From Prionace glauca (taxonomy: Eukaryota; Chordata; Chondrichthyes; Carcharhiniformes; Carcharhinidae), in assembly GCA_037974335.1 (NCBI GenBank), contig CM075760.1:27367402-27431401 (forward strand): a DNA stretch of 64,000 nt. The letters run 5' to 3'. The notes beneath the pieces were generated by a model. That model saw only the letters and a program-made list of their open reading frames with translations, was not told where the DNA came from and ran no database searches. Shown piece by piece: positions 31,670-43,309 of this stretch. Position numbers and translations under genes: made by a program. Position 1 is the stretch's first letter. Every line of letters starts with the position of its first letter.

Positions 31670-33337
31670 TAGAACATAGAACATAGAACATAGAACATTA
31701 CAGCGCAGAACAGGCCCTTCGGCCCACGATGTTGCGCCGACCAGTTACAAAACAATGACCCACTAGCCTAAACCAATCCCTTTTCATCCATAAACCTATC
31801 CACAGATCTTTTAAACGCCCCTAAACTAGGTGCATTTACAACTGCAGCTGGCAGGGCATTCCAGTCCCTCACCACCCTCTGGGTAAAGAACCTACCCCTG
31901 ACATCTGTCCTATAACTACCCCCCCTTAATTTAAAATCGTGCCCCCTCGTGTTAGCTTTCTCCATCCTAGGAAAAAGGCTATCACTATCTACCCTGTCTA
32001 AACCTCTAATCATCTTATATGTTTCAATGAGATCCCCTCTTAGCCGCCTTCTTTCCAGCGAAAACAACCCCAAATCTCTCAATCTCTCCTCATAGGATCT
32101 CCCCTCCATACCAGGCAACATCCTGGTAAACCTCCTCTGCACCCTCTCCAAAGCCTCTACATCCTTCTTGTAATGTGGGGATCAGAACTGCACACAAAAC
32201 TCCAAGTGCGGCCGCACCAGAGATGTGTACAGTTGCATCATGACGCTACGACTCCTAAATTCAATCCCCCTACCAATAAACGCCAAAACTCCGTATGCCT
32301 TCTTAACAACTTTATCTACTTGATTCCCAACTTTCAGGGATCTATGTACACATACACCTAGATCCCTCTGCTCCTCCACACTATTCAAAGTCCTCCCGTT
32401 AGCCCTATACTCAACACATCTGTTATTCCTACCGAAATGAATTACCTCACACTTCTCCACATTAAACTCCATTCGCCACCTCTCAGCCCAGCTCTGCAAC
32501 CTTTCTAAGTCATCCTGCAAACTATGACACCCTTCCTCACAATCTACCACACCTCCGACTTTGGTGTCATCAGCAAACTTACTAATCCACCCAACTATAC
32601 CCTCATCCAGATCATTAATAAAAATTACAAACAGCAGTGGCCCCAAAACAGATCCCTGAGGCACACCACTTGTAACCGAACTCCATGACGAATATTTCCC
32701 ATCAACCACCACTCTCTGTCTCCTATCTGCTAGCCAATTCCTGATCCAATTACCTAGATCACCCCCAATCCCATACATCTGCATTTTCTGCAGAAGCCTA
32801 CCATGGTGAACCTTATCAAACGCCTTGCTAAAATCCATATACACCACATCAACTGCCTTCCCCCTATCCACCTCTTTGGTCACTTTCTCAAAGAACTCGA
32901 TAAGGTTAGTAAGGCATGACCTACCCGCTACAAAACCATGCTGACTATCTCTAATCAACTCATTACTTTCCAAATAACTATAAATCCTGTCTCTAATAAT
33001 CCTTTCCAAAACCTTACCCACCACAGAAGTAAGACTCACCGGTCTATAATTCCCAGGGAAGTCCCTTCTCCCCTTCTTAAACAATGGGACAACATTTGCT
33101 GTCCTCCAATCTTCTGGTACTATACCAGAGACTAACGACGACCTGAAGATCAGAGCCAGAGGCTCCGCAATCACCCCTCTTGCCTCCCAAAGAATCCTAG
33201 GGTAAATCCCATCTGGACCAGGGGACTTATCTATTTTCAAACCCTCTAAAATATCCAGCACATCCCCCGTATCAACTGCAATACTATCTATTTCACACCC
33301 CTGCACCCCAGTGTCCTCCTCAGCTACAAACTCAAAA
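31670..33337 (-). mobile_element. CR1-clade LINE (second family), inserted into arm A
   Basis: A long minus-strand RT frame (32182 to about 33337) contains 'DKSPGPDGIYPRIL', 'FKKGRRDFPGNYRPVSLTSVVGKVLERII', 'QHGFVAGRSCLTNLIEFFEK', 'YMDFSKAFDKVHHGRLL', 'GVPQGSVLGPLLFVIFINDLDEG' and 'KFADDTKVGG'. The C-terminal part (31768-32151, 'RRFTRMLPGMEGRSYEERLRDLGLFSLERRRLRG' region) follows after one stop. The 3' end on the plus strand is (GAACATA)n, then 'cagcgcagaacaggcccttcggccc'. It is 5'-truncated inside ORF2. Arm B has no copy. The open frame continues about 45 bp past the element into flanking DNA by chance. Confidence 0.9.
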
Positions 33338-33604
33338 TTATTGCGGATCAGAGTGACGTATTCACCCTGATAAGGTAATGCCATCTTCTTTATGTTTATT
33401 CCATTGTGAAGGGGTGCAGAAATGAAGGGACTTAATTTACAATCAAGTTATTTATTTCTCTCTAATACACATGCTCAAATACAATTTCACCTCTTGGACT
33501 AGCAGAGACGCGACAATGGATTTCACTGTCACTACCTCAGTGTTAGTCTGTCTCTTGAATGTTCCAGCGCCAGCAATCAATTAACTGGGAATAATTCTCA
33601 GTAT

Positions 33605-33945
33605 TTTTGATATATTTTATTTGATTTCATTTGATTTATTATTCTCATATATATTAGTACACAGTGAAAGTTATTCATTCTTGCACACTATACAGACGGA
33701 GCTTACCGTACATAGGGAAGGACGGGGGAGAGTAAAGAATGTTATATTGCAGTCATAGCTAGGGCCTAGAAAAAAAATCAATTTAATGCGATGTAGGTCC
33801 ATTCAGTAATCTGATTGTAACAGTAAATAAGTTGTTTTTGAATCAGCTTGTATGTGTTCGCAGATTTTGTATCTGCCCCCGATGGCAAAAGATGATTCAG
33901 TATGTCCGGGTGCTTGACGTTTTATTTTCATAGTTTTTTCTTCAT
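33605..33945 (+). repeat. Dispersed shark repeat in arm A
   Basis: 'tttgatttattattctcatatatattagtacacagtgaaagttattcattcttgcacactatacagac' followed by 'taggtccattcagtaatctgatt...'. The reverse complement lies in arm B at about 37960-38215, and a truncated relative is at 42510-42665. Likely a SINE or LINE tail family; its class was not settled. Confidence 0.55.
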
Positions 33946-33952
33946 ATTTTAG

Positions 33953-34200
33953 AAAGTGTTGAATCGGAGGTTGTGTTGACTCAGCCAGAGGCACAACCCG
34001 GGCGTCCCTCACGCTCTCTGAGACTGAGCTGTAAAGACAAAGCGTTCAATATTGGCAGCAACAGGTTGGTCTGGGTCTGACCAGTCCCTGGCCAGTGTTC
34101 ACAGTGTCTTCTTCAGTATGATAGTCTTGGAACAACCTACAATTCCTCCGGCCCAGGGATTCAGAATCAATTTACTCCGTCCAACGACAAACAGCTGACA
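33953..34200 (+). pseudogene. VH-like segment, truncated pseudogene (arm A)
   Basis: After 'catattttag' the frame reads 'VLTQPEAQPGR', then 'LRLSCKDKAFNIGSNRLVWV', which matches FR1-CDR1-FR2 of shark immunoglobulin heavy-chain V (typically VLTQPEAETGRPGGSLRL...). A TGA replaces the arginine after 'WV'. Further FR2-CDR2-FR3 traces ('YNSSGPGIQNQFTPSNDKQLT') follow in frame. The segment stops before FR3 ends and runs into dispersed-repeat sequence at about 34205, so there is no 'YYC' and no RSS. Its mirror image is in arm B. It could derive from IgM/IgW VH or from a VH-type V used by TCR delta. Confidence 0.75.
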
Positions 34201-34204
34201 GAGA

Positions 34205-34565
34205 AAGTACTGGAAAATCTCAGCAAACCTCTAAGTGAGTTTCCCTCAATGTGGATGGCCGTAAAACATTAGACAAGGGTCATGGGTGGAGGGGGGGACT
34301 GGTGGTGTTGAGATGGCGGCGCGGGCTCGTTGAGCCGAAGGGCCCGTTTCCCGGGCTGTTTTTGTTCTTTGCTCTAAAGAATGAAATACTGAAAACAAAC
34401 AGAAAATGCTGGAAAATCGCAGCAGATCTTACAGCATCTGTGAAGACAGAATAGAGCCAATGTTTCGAGTCTGGATGAGGCTTCACAGAGTATTCCTGGT
34501 GTGTTGGAGAGGTCATCATTGTTTCTAACAAGGTGTCAGAGAAGCTTCATAACTTTCCTGTGAGA
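34205..34565 (+). repeat. Dispersed repeat pieces and a third copy of the arm start
   Basis: 34207-34240 and 34385-34490 are copies of the 'gaaaatgctggaaaatctcagca' repeat. 34255-34380 is a LINE/SINE tail ('gggctcgttgagccgaagggcccgtttcccgggctg') also seen at 51735-51850. 34500-34565 ('ttggagaggtcatcattgtttctaacaaggtg') repeats the sequence at 29727-29790 of arm A in the same orientation. Confidence 0.65.
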
Positions 34566-35159
34566 TGAGAATTGTTTAATTAGTTACTGTTTAATGATAT
34601 ACACTATTTCGAATCACATACAAGTTACATCAATTCAGTAGATTTGCAGTAGACAGTCTCTCTGGTTATGTAATATTTAATACTGACCCTGCATGTATTT
34701 CACTAGGCCTTGCCAGTATTATTCCTGAAATTAACTATGCCTCTGTTCGAATTATGTCTCTATTATTCCACGGTTCTGAGAGAAGAAGAGATAATATGTT
34801 GGGATAAAACATTGCTATCAGGCAGGATCCAGAGTTGGGCAGAATCGGATCGACAGTATTTGGTTGGTGCTGTCTTGGAGGGCTGTGCTATAATTTTCCT
34901 GTGCTATAATTTTCTTTGCTTTTTTTTTCGTTCCTTGTCGACAGTGCATGCTACACAGGGCTTGGAATCCATGTTCAATGCATCCAGCAAAAGTAGATTT
35001 CAGATATTGCTTCTTCTTTTCCAGAGTCTAAAACCTCATCGACGTTGCACTTGCAGAAGGACGCTGAGAATTTTACTGGCATTGACCAGTGCAGTAAAAA
35101 CTGAGACCATGTCCAATGCAATGTATACATGGACACGGCCAATTGCAGAAATAAGACTG
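34566..35159. other. Spacer of the inverted duplication, no gene seen
   Basis: Unassigned sequence between the arms. A 153-codon open frame at 34710-35171 has no recognised domain. Confidence 0.35.
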
Positions 35160-36150
35160 CATCTAGTTTGATACAAGCAGAGACAAGTGTATATTCATAC
35201 CAACAGAGACAAAGTCCAGCTTAATATAAACAGAAATATAGTGACGTATAATATAAACAGGGACAGAGCCTAACATAATATAAACAGATAAAACATCCAG
35301 TTTAATATGGGTAGAGACAGGCAATATATACTTCTACGTGCAGTGTAAAAAGAGTTAGGGTCTCGTGAAAAATAAACAAAAGCATGGCCTCGTAATATAA
35401 GGTGACACAGGGCAAAATTACTGTAATATTAAGGTTCAATCCCTAGGAAGTTTGTAAAGACGGCTGACTGTCCCACCAAAAACTTACAGGGCAGGAGTAA
35501 CATGGAGTTAGCTGCAGAATACAACGTTCCCTCTGCATTGCCAAATTAAACACTCGCAAGGCAGGAATATTATGAGTTACATACAAAGAGAATCTTTCTC
35601 CATTCTACCTAAACCAAACATTCTCAGAACAGTTTACTGTCTAGACACAGAGCGAAACTCCCTCTACAAAGTCTGCTCAAACAAAATGATGGCAGAAAGA
35701 GCATGAGCCCTCTTCTACGCATAACCTCTTCTGGATTCTTCCGTTAGAGATTCGGGAGGTAGATTTAAATTAGTGTTAGGTACAGGGGAAACAGCCTTCT
35801 ACATAATGCCATAAAACACAGCCAGATCAGCTACAGCAGAGACCAGATACGGATTAAACCTTCCTTGACAACATCACATCAAACTTTTAAAAGGAAGGTA
35901 CAGTGAGCTTAGAAGCAGAGTAAATATTCCTCGACATTGTCCAGTTCAATAGTCCAAGGTCAGGGATAGCAACGATTTAATATGGGGAAAGATCCTTTGG
36001 TACTGCCTCATCGAAACCTTATCACCAGGCACAACCAAGGTTAGATACAGAGGAAAATGTATCAAACTTTGCAAGATCACAGAAAGCTGAAGAGGTCTTT
36101 TAGAGTAAATCTCCTTCACAGATTCCAATTCATTGTATTAAGGTATTTTA
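35160..36150. repeat. Degenerate tandem repeats
   Basis: From 35177 to about 35320 a unit of roughly 26-30 bp ('aatataaacagagacaaag') recurs about six times. From about 35465 on, a longer unit of about 68 bp recurs ('cca..aaa.actc.cagggcagg...' at about 35470, 35539 and 35606), with later weaker copies. It resembles a minisatellite common in shark and skate DNA but is strongly decayed. Confidence 0.6.
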
Positions 36151-36874
36151 GAAATCTATAACTCTGGCTGAGAGAACACATTGCATAGACATTCACCTCA
36201 TGTTGTGGAGTGAAGGCGACGAACCATTGTGGGGAGATAAGACACTGAAACAGACAGGAGAAAGGCAGTGAGATGAAGCAGGAAATTTAATAAGTACATT
36301 TGCCGTGTCATAATATTTTGGAATAAGAGGGTTTTTTCCCCCTAATTCTGGACATAGGCATCATCATCGCGTTTTCCATCGTGTAATTTAAAAGCATAAC
36401 TTTCAATAATGTTGAAAAAAACAATCGTTACTGGAATCCGTTGATAGATTTGCGTGTTTGTCTCTATTTCTGTGCAGTGTTGGTGGGGAAATATTTGTTA
36501 TGTTTTTGTCTGTCAACAATCTAATTTGGGATGTCTATTTCTGTATTTATTTACATAAATGCCTCACTGTTTACACTGAAATGTTCATCACAGCAAAAGC
36601 ATAAACCCGTCACTTATTGATTAGATTCAACTCAAAGTAGAGGCTTATTTTAAGAATAGTAACAGTTTGTTCAAAATTTATATTAACTTCTTGAACATTT
36701 ATTACACAAGATATTGTTTAATTTAAAGAAGATAATGCATTCTATTTCAGAATTTGTTCTGAAAGTGTTGATATCATAATACGTAATCAGGCAGATATTC
36801 CACCGAATGTCAATTTGGTTGATGATGTAATTTCTTTAAACTAGACAAGTTGAAACAAACATATTTGATGTGTG

Positions 36875-37715
36875 AAATATCCAGATAGACTGGAAGCAAA
36901 GACTTTATGGTGGGATAATAGAGGAACAGCGGAGGATTTTAAAAACAATTTTTCACAGCAAGAGTATATATCAGTGAGAAGGAAGGACTGTAGAAAAAGA
37001 CATAATCAGCCATGGATATCGAAGGAGATAAGGGAGAGTATCAAATTTAAATAAAATACATATAAAGTGACAAAGTGGGAAAATAGAGCACTTGGAAATC
37101 TTTAAAGGTCAACAGAAAGCCACGAAAACATCTACAAGGAAAAGTGAGATGGATGATGAAAGTAAACTAGCTTAGAATATAAAAACAGATAGCAAATGTT
37201 TCTCCAAATATATAAAACTTTTAAAAAATGTGGCTAAAGTAAACATTGGACCTTTAGAAGATGAGAAGAGGGATGAAATAAAAATTCAGAGGTATTGAGC
37301 ATATAGTCATTGAAATTCAGAAGAATGTCAGGAGAATCTTCTCAAAGTATGTAAGATTTGGAAGGGAATTGATAAGATAAAAGTAGGGAAGTTGATTCCA
37401 CTGACAGGTGAAACCAGAACTAGGGGAAATGGCCTCAAAATATGGAGCAGCAGATTTAGCACTTGAGGGGGAAATTCTTCACACAAAGGATTGTGAATCA
37501 GTGGAATTTTCTGCCCAATGAAGCAGTTGAGGCTACCTCATTGCATGTTTGTAAGCAAGGGAATATATTTCTGAACAGTGAAGTATTTAAGGTTATGGTG
37601 TGCGGGCTGATAAGTGGAGATGAGTCCACAAGAAGGTCGGCCATGATCTTATTGAATGGCGGAGCAGGCTCGAGGGTCCAGTTGGCCTACTCCTGATCCT
37701 AATTCTTACGTTCTT
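36875..37715 (+). mobile_element. CR1-clade LINE, internally deleted
   Basis: The endonuclease-RT linker ('DCRKRHNQPWISKEIRESI', 36960-37050; the same part as 16080-16140) is followed directly by the 3' end ('MRGKFFTQRIVNQWNFLPNEAVEATSLHV' and tail 'ctcgagggtccagttggcctactcctgatcctaattcttacgttctta'). RT itself is missing. The 3' tail touches the truncated VH remnant of arm B. Confidence 0.7.
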
Positions 37716-37724
37716 AAGATAGTA

Positions 37725-37871
37725 CAAACACTGTCCAGGGGTCTGTCAGACACGGGCATTCAGTTGCTGCCACCAATGAACACATTGGCTTTACAGTTCA
37801 CACTCAGGGAGCCTCAGCGACGCCCGGTTTCTGCCTTTGGCTGAGTCAACACAACCTCCGATTAGACACTT
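37725..37871 (-). pseudogene. VH-like segment, truncated pseudogene (arm B)
   Basis: On the minus strand, after 'catatttttag', the sequence gives 'SEVVLTQPKAETGRR', then 'GSLSVNCKANVFIGGSN' with a stop early in FR1 and another in FR2. It is the mirror copy of the arm A remnant and is cut where the CR1 tail at 37715 begins. No RSS. Confidence 0.7.
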
Positions 37872-38594
37872 CTAAAAATATGAAAGAAAAACATGCAAAA
37901 AGAATGCCACACGCCCCGAACATACTCTCTCACCTTTTTCCATCGCGATGATACAAAATCTTTAGGACATTTACAAACTGAGTCAAAAACATCTTCTCTC
38001 CTGCTGCAAACAGACTTTTGAAGGAACCTACCTCACATTAAGTTGATCTTTTTCTACTCCCTAGCCATGATTGTAACATTACATTCTGCACTCTGTCCCT
38101 TCCTTTTGTACCGTATGCTCTGTCTGTATAGTGTGCAAGAAACAGTAACTTTCACTGTTTTCTGATATGTGTGATAATAATAAATCAAATGAAATAAAAT
38201 AAAATCAATCAGAAACACCGAGGATTATTCCCGCTGAATTGATTGCTGACACTAGAACATTGCAGAGACAGACTAATACTGAGGCAGTAACAATGAGATC
38301 AATTGCAATGTCTCTGCTCGTCCAAGAGATGCAATTGCATTTGATCATCTGTTATAGAAAAGAAACAGTTTCATTGTAAATTAAGTCCCTTCATTTCTGC
38401 ACCCCTTTACAAGTGAATAGACGACATTTCCTTTTCAGGATAAAGACATCAGTTTGATTTGCAATAATTCTGTGTCTCTATCGCATTGCGGCAAAATAAT
38501 AACTTATTAGAAAAATTATTATGGACTTATGTAACTACATGTTGGGATGATTGTATTTCAGGTGTGGATAGCTATCAGTGTAATTTGGGATTGG

Positions 38595-38880
38595 ATACAA
38601 GAAGAAGGGAGGCAATGGCCTAGTTTTTTTCACAATTAATCCACAAACACAACTAATGTCTCAGGATCAGGCTTCAAATCCTGCACACGGCAGATGGTGG
38701 AATTTAAATTAAATAAAAACATCTGGAATTAAGAACCTGCTTATGACTCTGTCGATTGTGTAGAAACCTATCTGGTTAACTGATGACCTTTAGGGAAGGA
38801 AATCTGCCGTCCTTAGCTGTTCTGCCTACATGTGATTCCACAGCCACAGCAATGTGGCTGGCTCCGACAAGCAGTGGACA
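38595..38880 (+). mobile_element. Second-type shark SINE in arm B
   Basis: 'gatcaggcttcaaatcctgcacacggcagatggtggaatttaaatt' (B-box region and body), then 'gaaggaaatctgccgtcctta' and 'ccacagccacagcaatgtggctggctc'. It mirrors 31215-31535. Confidence 0.65.
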
Positions 38881-38884
38881 ATAA

Positions 38885-39220
38885 ATGCTGACCATCCAAC
38901 GCCACCCAGAGCAGAAGGCGGCCACTTGGCCTATTGGGCCCGCACTGACGACATTCCCATCCCGATCCTATCCCCATAACCCCATTTGTTTTCCCTGCTA
39001 ATTCCCTTGACAGTACGGGGCAATTTATCATAGCCAATTAACCTAAGCAGCACAATTTCGGACCGTGTGAGAAAATCGGCAGACAGTACGACCATGTGAG
39101 TAAATAGACAGAACGTGCAGATTCCACACAGACAGAGATTCCACGGAGGCCCAAACCGGGAATTGAACCCGGTTCCCTGGCGCTGTGCAGCAGCAATGCT
39201 AACAACTATGCCCAAGAATG
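38885..39220 (-). mobile_element. HE1-type SINE in arm B
   Basis: Minus strand: tail 'gcggccacttggcctattgggcccgcac' first, then body, B box and head 'ggaattgaacccggttccctggcgctgtgcagcagcaatgctaacaactatg'. It mirrors 30900-31205. Confidence 0.75.
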
Positions 39221-40514
39221 AATTCAAAAAAGAAACTCCTCATATGATACAAAGTTACGACCTATATTTCCCCAACAGCTTCTTATCCCTGTGAAAATTA
39301 ACGGTGAAAGAAATCTAGTTGGCTTATAAGTAATTGAACTGATTGAGATACATACAATTGAAATTGATCTTGACAGAAAAAAAAATGATGAATCAGAACT
39401 AACACGATGATCAAGAACGTTCTCTGTCAGCATCGCAATCATGGCAGCTCATTTCATTGGTCACCGCCTGTCTAACTCTCACTGGTAGTGGGAGGACAGG
39501 ACATCAGGACTTTGCGGCATATTGCACAATATCTCAAGAATAAATGTTTTATCTTCCATTGTACCAGGTTATGAACTGTCCATGTCTTCACAGATTGGCA
39601 GCTCTGAGAGGCACTGTTAAATAATCGAAATTAGATTAAGATGCATAACAGAATATGGTATACTATTCAGGCGCAGGAGACTTCATCTTCTTTAAAGAGG
39701 TGCAGAACACTGAGAATATTTCAGATATCCACACTGCTCAAGACAGTTATATGATTTTCTTTTACTTTTAATTATTTTCATTTTGGGGCCATTACACTGA
39801 ACGCATAGGACTAAGGGATGGAGGGACATCAAAATCTCTTCCATGCACTTCATGAAGTTGCTCACAAAGTGGCTTTAATTGTTGAATGGACGTTTATTTG
39901 GAAGTTATACAAATGAAATAGCAGCTGGCCAATTTACCAGTTTCTGATTCTGATTAATCACATAACGAACAATGCATTCTTTTAAAATATTTGCTTGGGA
40001 TGAATACCATTTAAAACGTGCCTTTCCTGTGGGAATCAAAGACTTATTGTATAACTGGCTAAGCCCCATTTTATCCTTCCACATTTACGTTAATCTGCCC
40101 CACGCAGTATTTGGCAGCAGTCCAATCTGCTGCCAAATACCCGAAGATATTTACAGGAAGCATCTGAGGGTGTTCAGAAACCCAAAGATCCGTTTTCTCA
40201 GTGCTGAGCGCTTGGCTGCAAGTCAACTTCAAACTCTTAACATTGTCAACGGGGCCTATTTATAAACAGATCTGCCCAGCAACAGTACGGGGGAAACTTA
40301 ATTATTTTTAAGTTGTAATCCTTAATGAATGCGTCCAATGTCTTAGAAAAATAAAGTTATCCAGCTCTCTGGCTCCTTGTTAGCAACAACGATGATCTCT
40401 CCAACACAACAGGAAAACACTTTGATCGATGGTTAGAATTAAATACAGGCAGATTGAGAGAGTTGATTCAGAGATGATATATTTTATACAACATAAACCT
40501 ATATTCTTGTGTTT

Positions 40515-40875
40515 TGTTTCACTTTATTCTTCCATGGGACGTAGGAGTCGCTGGAAAGTCGAACATTTCTTCACCGTGCCTAATTTCCTTTGAACTGAGT
40601 GGTGTGCTAGGGCATCTCAGAAGGTATTGCCCAGTTATGCATATTGCTGCCCATCTGGAGTAACACCGTGGTGACACCAAGCAGGGAAGGCAGATATCCT
40701 TCACTGGGGAATTAGGAAACTTTATCTGGTCGCTGTCAGTGTGAATCAAGACAAAGTGATTGAATTCAAATTCCACCAGCTGCCATCGTCGGATTTAATT
40801 TTGTGTTGCCATATCACTGGCCTAGGTTTCGGATTACCGGTCCACTGGATTAATATTGCATCATGATCTGTACCA
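40515..40875 (-). mobile_element. Second-type SINE or related tail
   Basis: 'atgggacgtaggagtcgctgg' and 'attcaaattccaccagctgcc...ggattaccggtccactgg' are the parts of a common elasmobranch SINE in minus orientation. It straddles the outer end of arm B. Confidence 0.5.
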
Positions 40876-42235
40876 AAAATAAATAATTGCTTGTGTTGAT
40901 GCAGGGATGAAGGACAGTTGGATGCCTGAATGTTTTCATTGAGGAATCAGTGAATGAACTGATGGATACGATGATAGTTGGTCTTCAAATCTGTTGTTCG
41001 ACATTCGCATACTTGTGTTTTGCTACATCAAAAATCGAAGGTGGTCCTTTATTGCAATTGTGTCAGTCGACAACCTTTAATCCGTCCAGATTTTCTGGGT
41101 GAATTCCATCCCCAGAATATCGGGAACAAATGAATTGAACCTCACTGAGAGTAGTCTGGTTGTTCCGCCGTGCTGATGGTGAATCTGATGGAAAGAGGGA
41201 ACATTAGGTTGATGAGGGAGGATTGTAATATTTGGAACACGTGGCCTTTCTAGTGCAATAAAATCACTCAACAGATCATCACCCAAATTAGTGAAGATAA
41301 TAGGCTAAATATAAACCATGTGGCAACTAAAACATTGTGAAACTCACTAGGCAGCTTGAAGTGAATTACTTGCCAGAACAGTGTAAAAATGAATCGGGAT
41401 TTTAATATTCTATACACTTACATTAAAAACAGATAATTTCATTTGTACAGTCTTTTTTTATAAAATTATCACACATTGGTTATATATCAGGATTTTCTGT
41501 TTGATGAGGTGATTACGTGTCAATAAAGCGCAGAGGCTGCTGGGTAGTTGCTACTATTTGGTCTGATTTAATTCCATTTCCCGCTGAATTCTGGGGCAGA
41601 TTTGATTCTTTGGCGACAGAATGGCCAATGTGATCTCAATACATTTGAATCACAATAAATTAGATTCAATAAACTGCATCAGATAAAATATTGCATCAAA
41701 TAAAATATTGGTGAAATATTAATTTATTTTTGTGAATTGAGGATTATTGGTAATATTGGCGCCAGGCGATGTCCATCTCCTGAAAGGGAAAATCTACCCA
41801 TTGCACCTTGTCTCTCAATGATATTACAACACTAAATTATACAATATAAACATCGTCGAAGTTACCATTGGTTTATCACTATGTTAGCCAGATATATGCA
41901 TGCTCCGGCTGGAATATCAGGTCAGCCTAATGTGAGTAACCCAACTCCTAACTCCCCAAAACTGTGCACCACATACACGACACATGTCAGGAGACTAAAA
42001 CGGTGCTCTCCACTTGCTTGAATAAATGCAGCTCAAACAACATTCAATAATCTTCATAGCGTTCAGGACAAAGTGGCTGGCTTGACCGGCATGACATTTG
42101 CATGTGCTCACTCTCTCCACCACATTATGTACGATGTACAAGTTGCACTTCCAAAACTCACCAAGACCCCTTAGGCAGCACCTTCCAACCACACGACAGG
42201 TTATCATCTGAAGGACAGGGCTAACAGTTACCAGG
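40876..42235. other. No gene recognised
   Basis: Mostly AT-rich, unassigned DNA with short open frames only. Confidence 0.4.
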
Positions 42236-42239
42236 GAAT

Positions 42240-42665
42240 ATCACCTTTAAATCACACCGCCCCCCCCACCCCGCCAAAGTCAGTCATACGCCTGACTTGG
42301 AAATATCCTTCCGTCACTGTTGCTGGGTCTAAATCCCAGAACTTCCCTTGCAATAGCACTGTATGTGTACCTACACCATAGATTCTGCTGCAGTCCAAGA
42401 AGGTAGCTCACCACCAACTTACTGAGGGCAATTAGGTATCGGCAAAAAATGCTGACTGAGCCAACAACACCCAAATCTCTTAAATTAAAAGTTAAATGCA
42501 TTCGTTTTTATGAATGGATGATAACTAGTCAGAAAAACACCAATCATAATCAAGCTCACCATGTACCCGGATATACTCTCTTCCACCTGGAATAAAGGCG
42601 CAAGAGCCTGAAAAACACGTACCAAACGATTCAGGAATAACTTCTTCCCTGCTGCCATCAGACTT
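42240..42665 (-). mobile_element. SINE/LINE-tail fragments
   Basis: 42280-42470 is a decayed minus-strand retroposon piece ('cctgacttggaaatatccttccgtcactgttgctgggtc', 'ctgctgcagtccaag'). 42510-42665 belongs to the dispersed family also found at 37960-38040 ('cttcttccctgctgccatcagactttt') and is cut by the CR1 tail that follows. Confidence 0.5.
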
Positions 42666-43090
42666 TTAAGAACATAAGAAATAGGAGCAGGAGTAGGCCA
42701 TCTAGCCCTTCGAGCCTGCCCCGCCATTCAATAAGATCATGGCTGATCTGAAGTGGACCAGTTTCACTTTTCCTCTTTCTCCCCATAACCCTTAATTCCC
42801 TTGGCTATCAGAAATCAGTCGACCCATGACTTAAACATATTCAGCGAGGTAGCCTCCATCATTTCAACGGTCAGAGGATTGCACAGATTCACCACCCTTT
42901 GAGTGAAGAAGTTCCTCCTCAACTCTGATCTAAACTGCCTCCCCACCCCCCCTTATTTTGAGACTGTGCCCTCTAGTCCTGCTTTCCTTTCTAAGCGGGA
43001 AGAATCTCTCTACCTCAACCCTATCTAACCCCTTCATTATCTTATATGTCTCTATAAGATCCCCCCCCCTCAGCCTTCTCAACTCATTTC
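42666..43090 (-). mobile_element. Young CR1 LINE 3' end
   Basis: Tail 'taagaacataagaaataggagcaggagtaggccatctagcccttcgagcctg', then C-terminal RT relics up to about 43090. Truncated, more diverged than the copies at 27, 48 and 60 kb. Confidence 0.7.
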
Positions 43091-43309
43091 CGTCTCTTTA
43101 CACTATGAATGGTATGGTTGACAGTGCAGCACAAGGAACAATGCTTTTATATTAGATGCAGCACACTAGTTCTGGGCTACATTGATCCAAAGGTTCATGA
43201 GGATTCATTTATCCCACAAAACGTTTCCCTGAGCTGGCCGGGAAGTTTGTTTTCAATGTTAAGCCAACCCTATAGAGCCTGCGATCGTCTTCTGGCTTAC
43301 CTTTCCAGG

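Larger units (their letters stand above)
29440..34200 (+). repeat. Arm A of a large inverted duplication
   Basis: Sequence from about 29440 to 34200 aligns, as reverse complement, with about 40680 down to 37720. Matching landmarks include 'ggagagatcatc.ttgttgcta' (29735 / 40400), 'atttggcagcag' and the 'caaacaccgtcagatgtttcctgtaaatattttcgggtg' region (29960 / 40150), a HE1 SINE (30.9 / 39.1 kb), a second-type SINE (31.3 / 38.7 kb), 'gaagggacttaatttacaat' (33425 / 38385) and a VH remnant (34.0 / 37.8 kb). Arm A is longer mainly because of a CR1 insertion at 31.67-33.34 kb. Confidence 0.85.
37720..40680 (-). repeat. Arm B of a large inverted duplication
   Basis: Reverse complement of arm A (29440-34200), diverged by eye well beyond a few percent, with small insertions and deletions. 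It lacks the CR1 copy present in arm A and so shows the empty site at about 38455-38495. The two arms flank a spacer of about 3.5 kb. Confidence 0.85.

Noticed and set aside
32182-33384. Taking the whole 400-codon frame as LINE protein
   Set aside because: The first 15 or so residues are flanking host DNA, shown by the matching empty site in arm B.
34710-35171. 153-codon open frame in the palindrome spacer
   Set aside because: No recognisable domain, mixed composition, no splice or promoter support.
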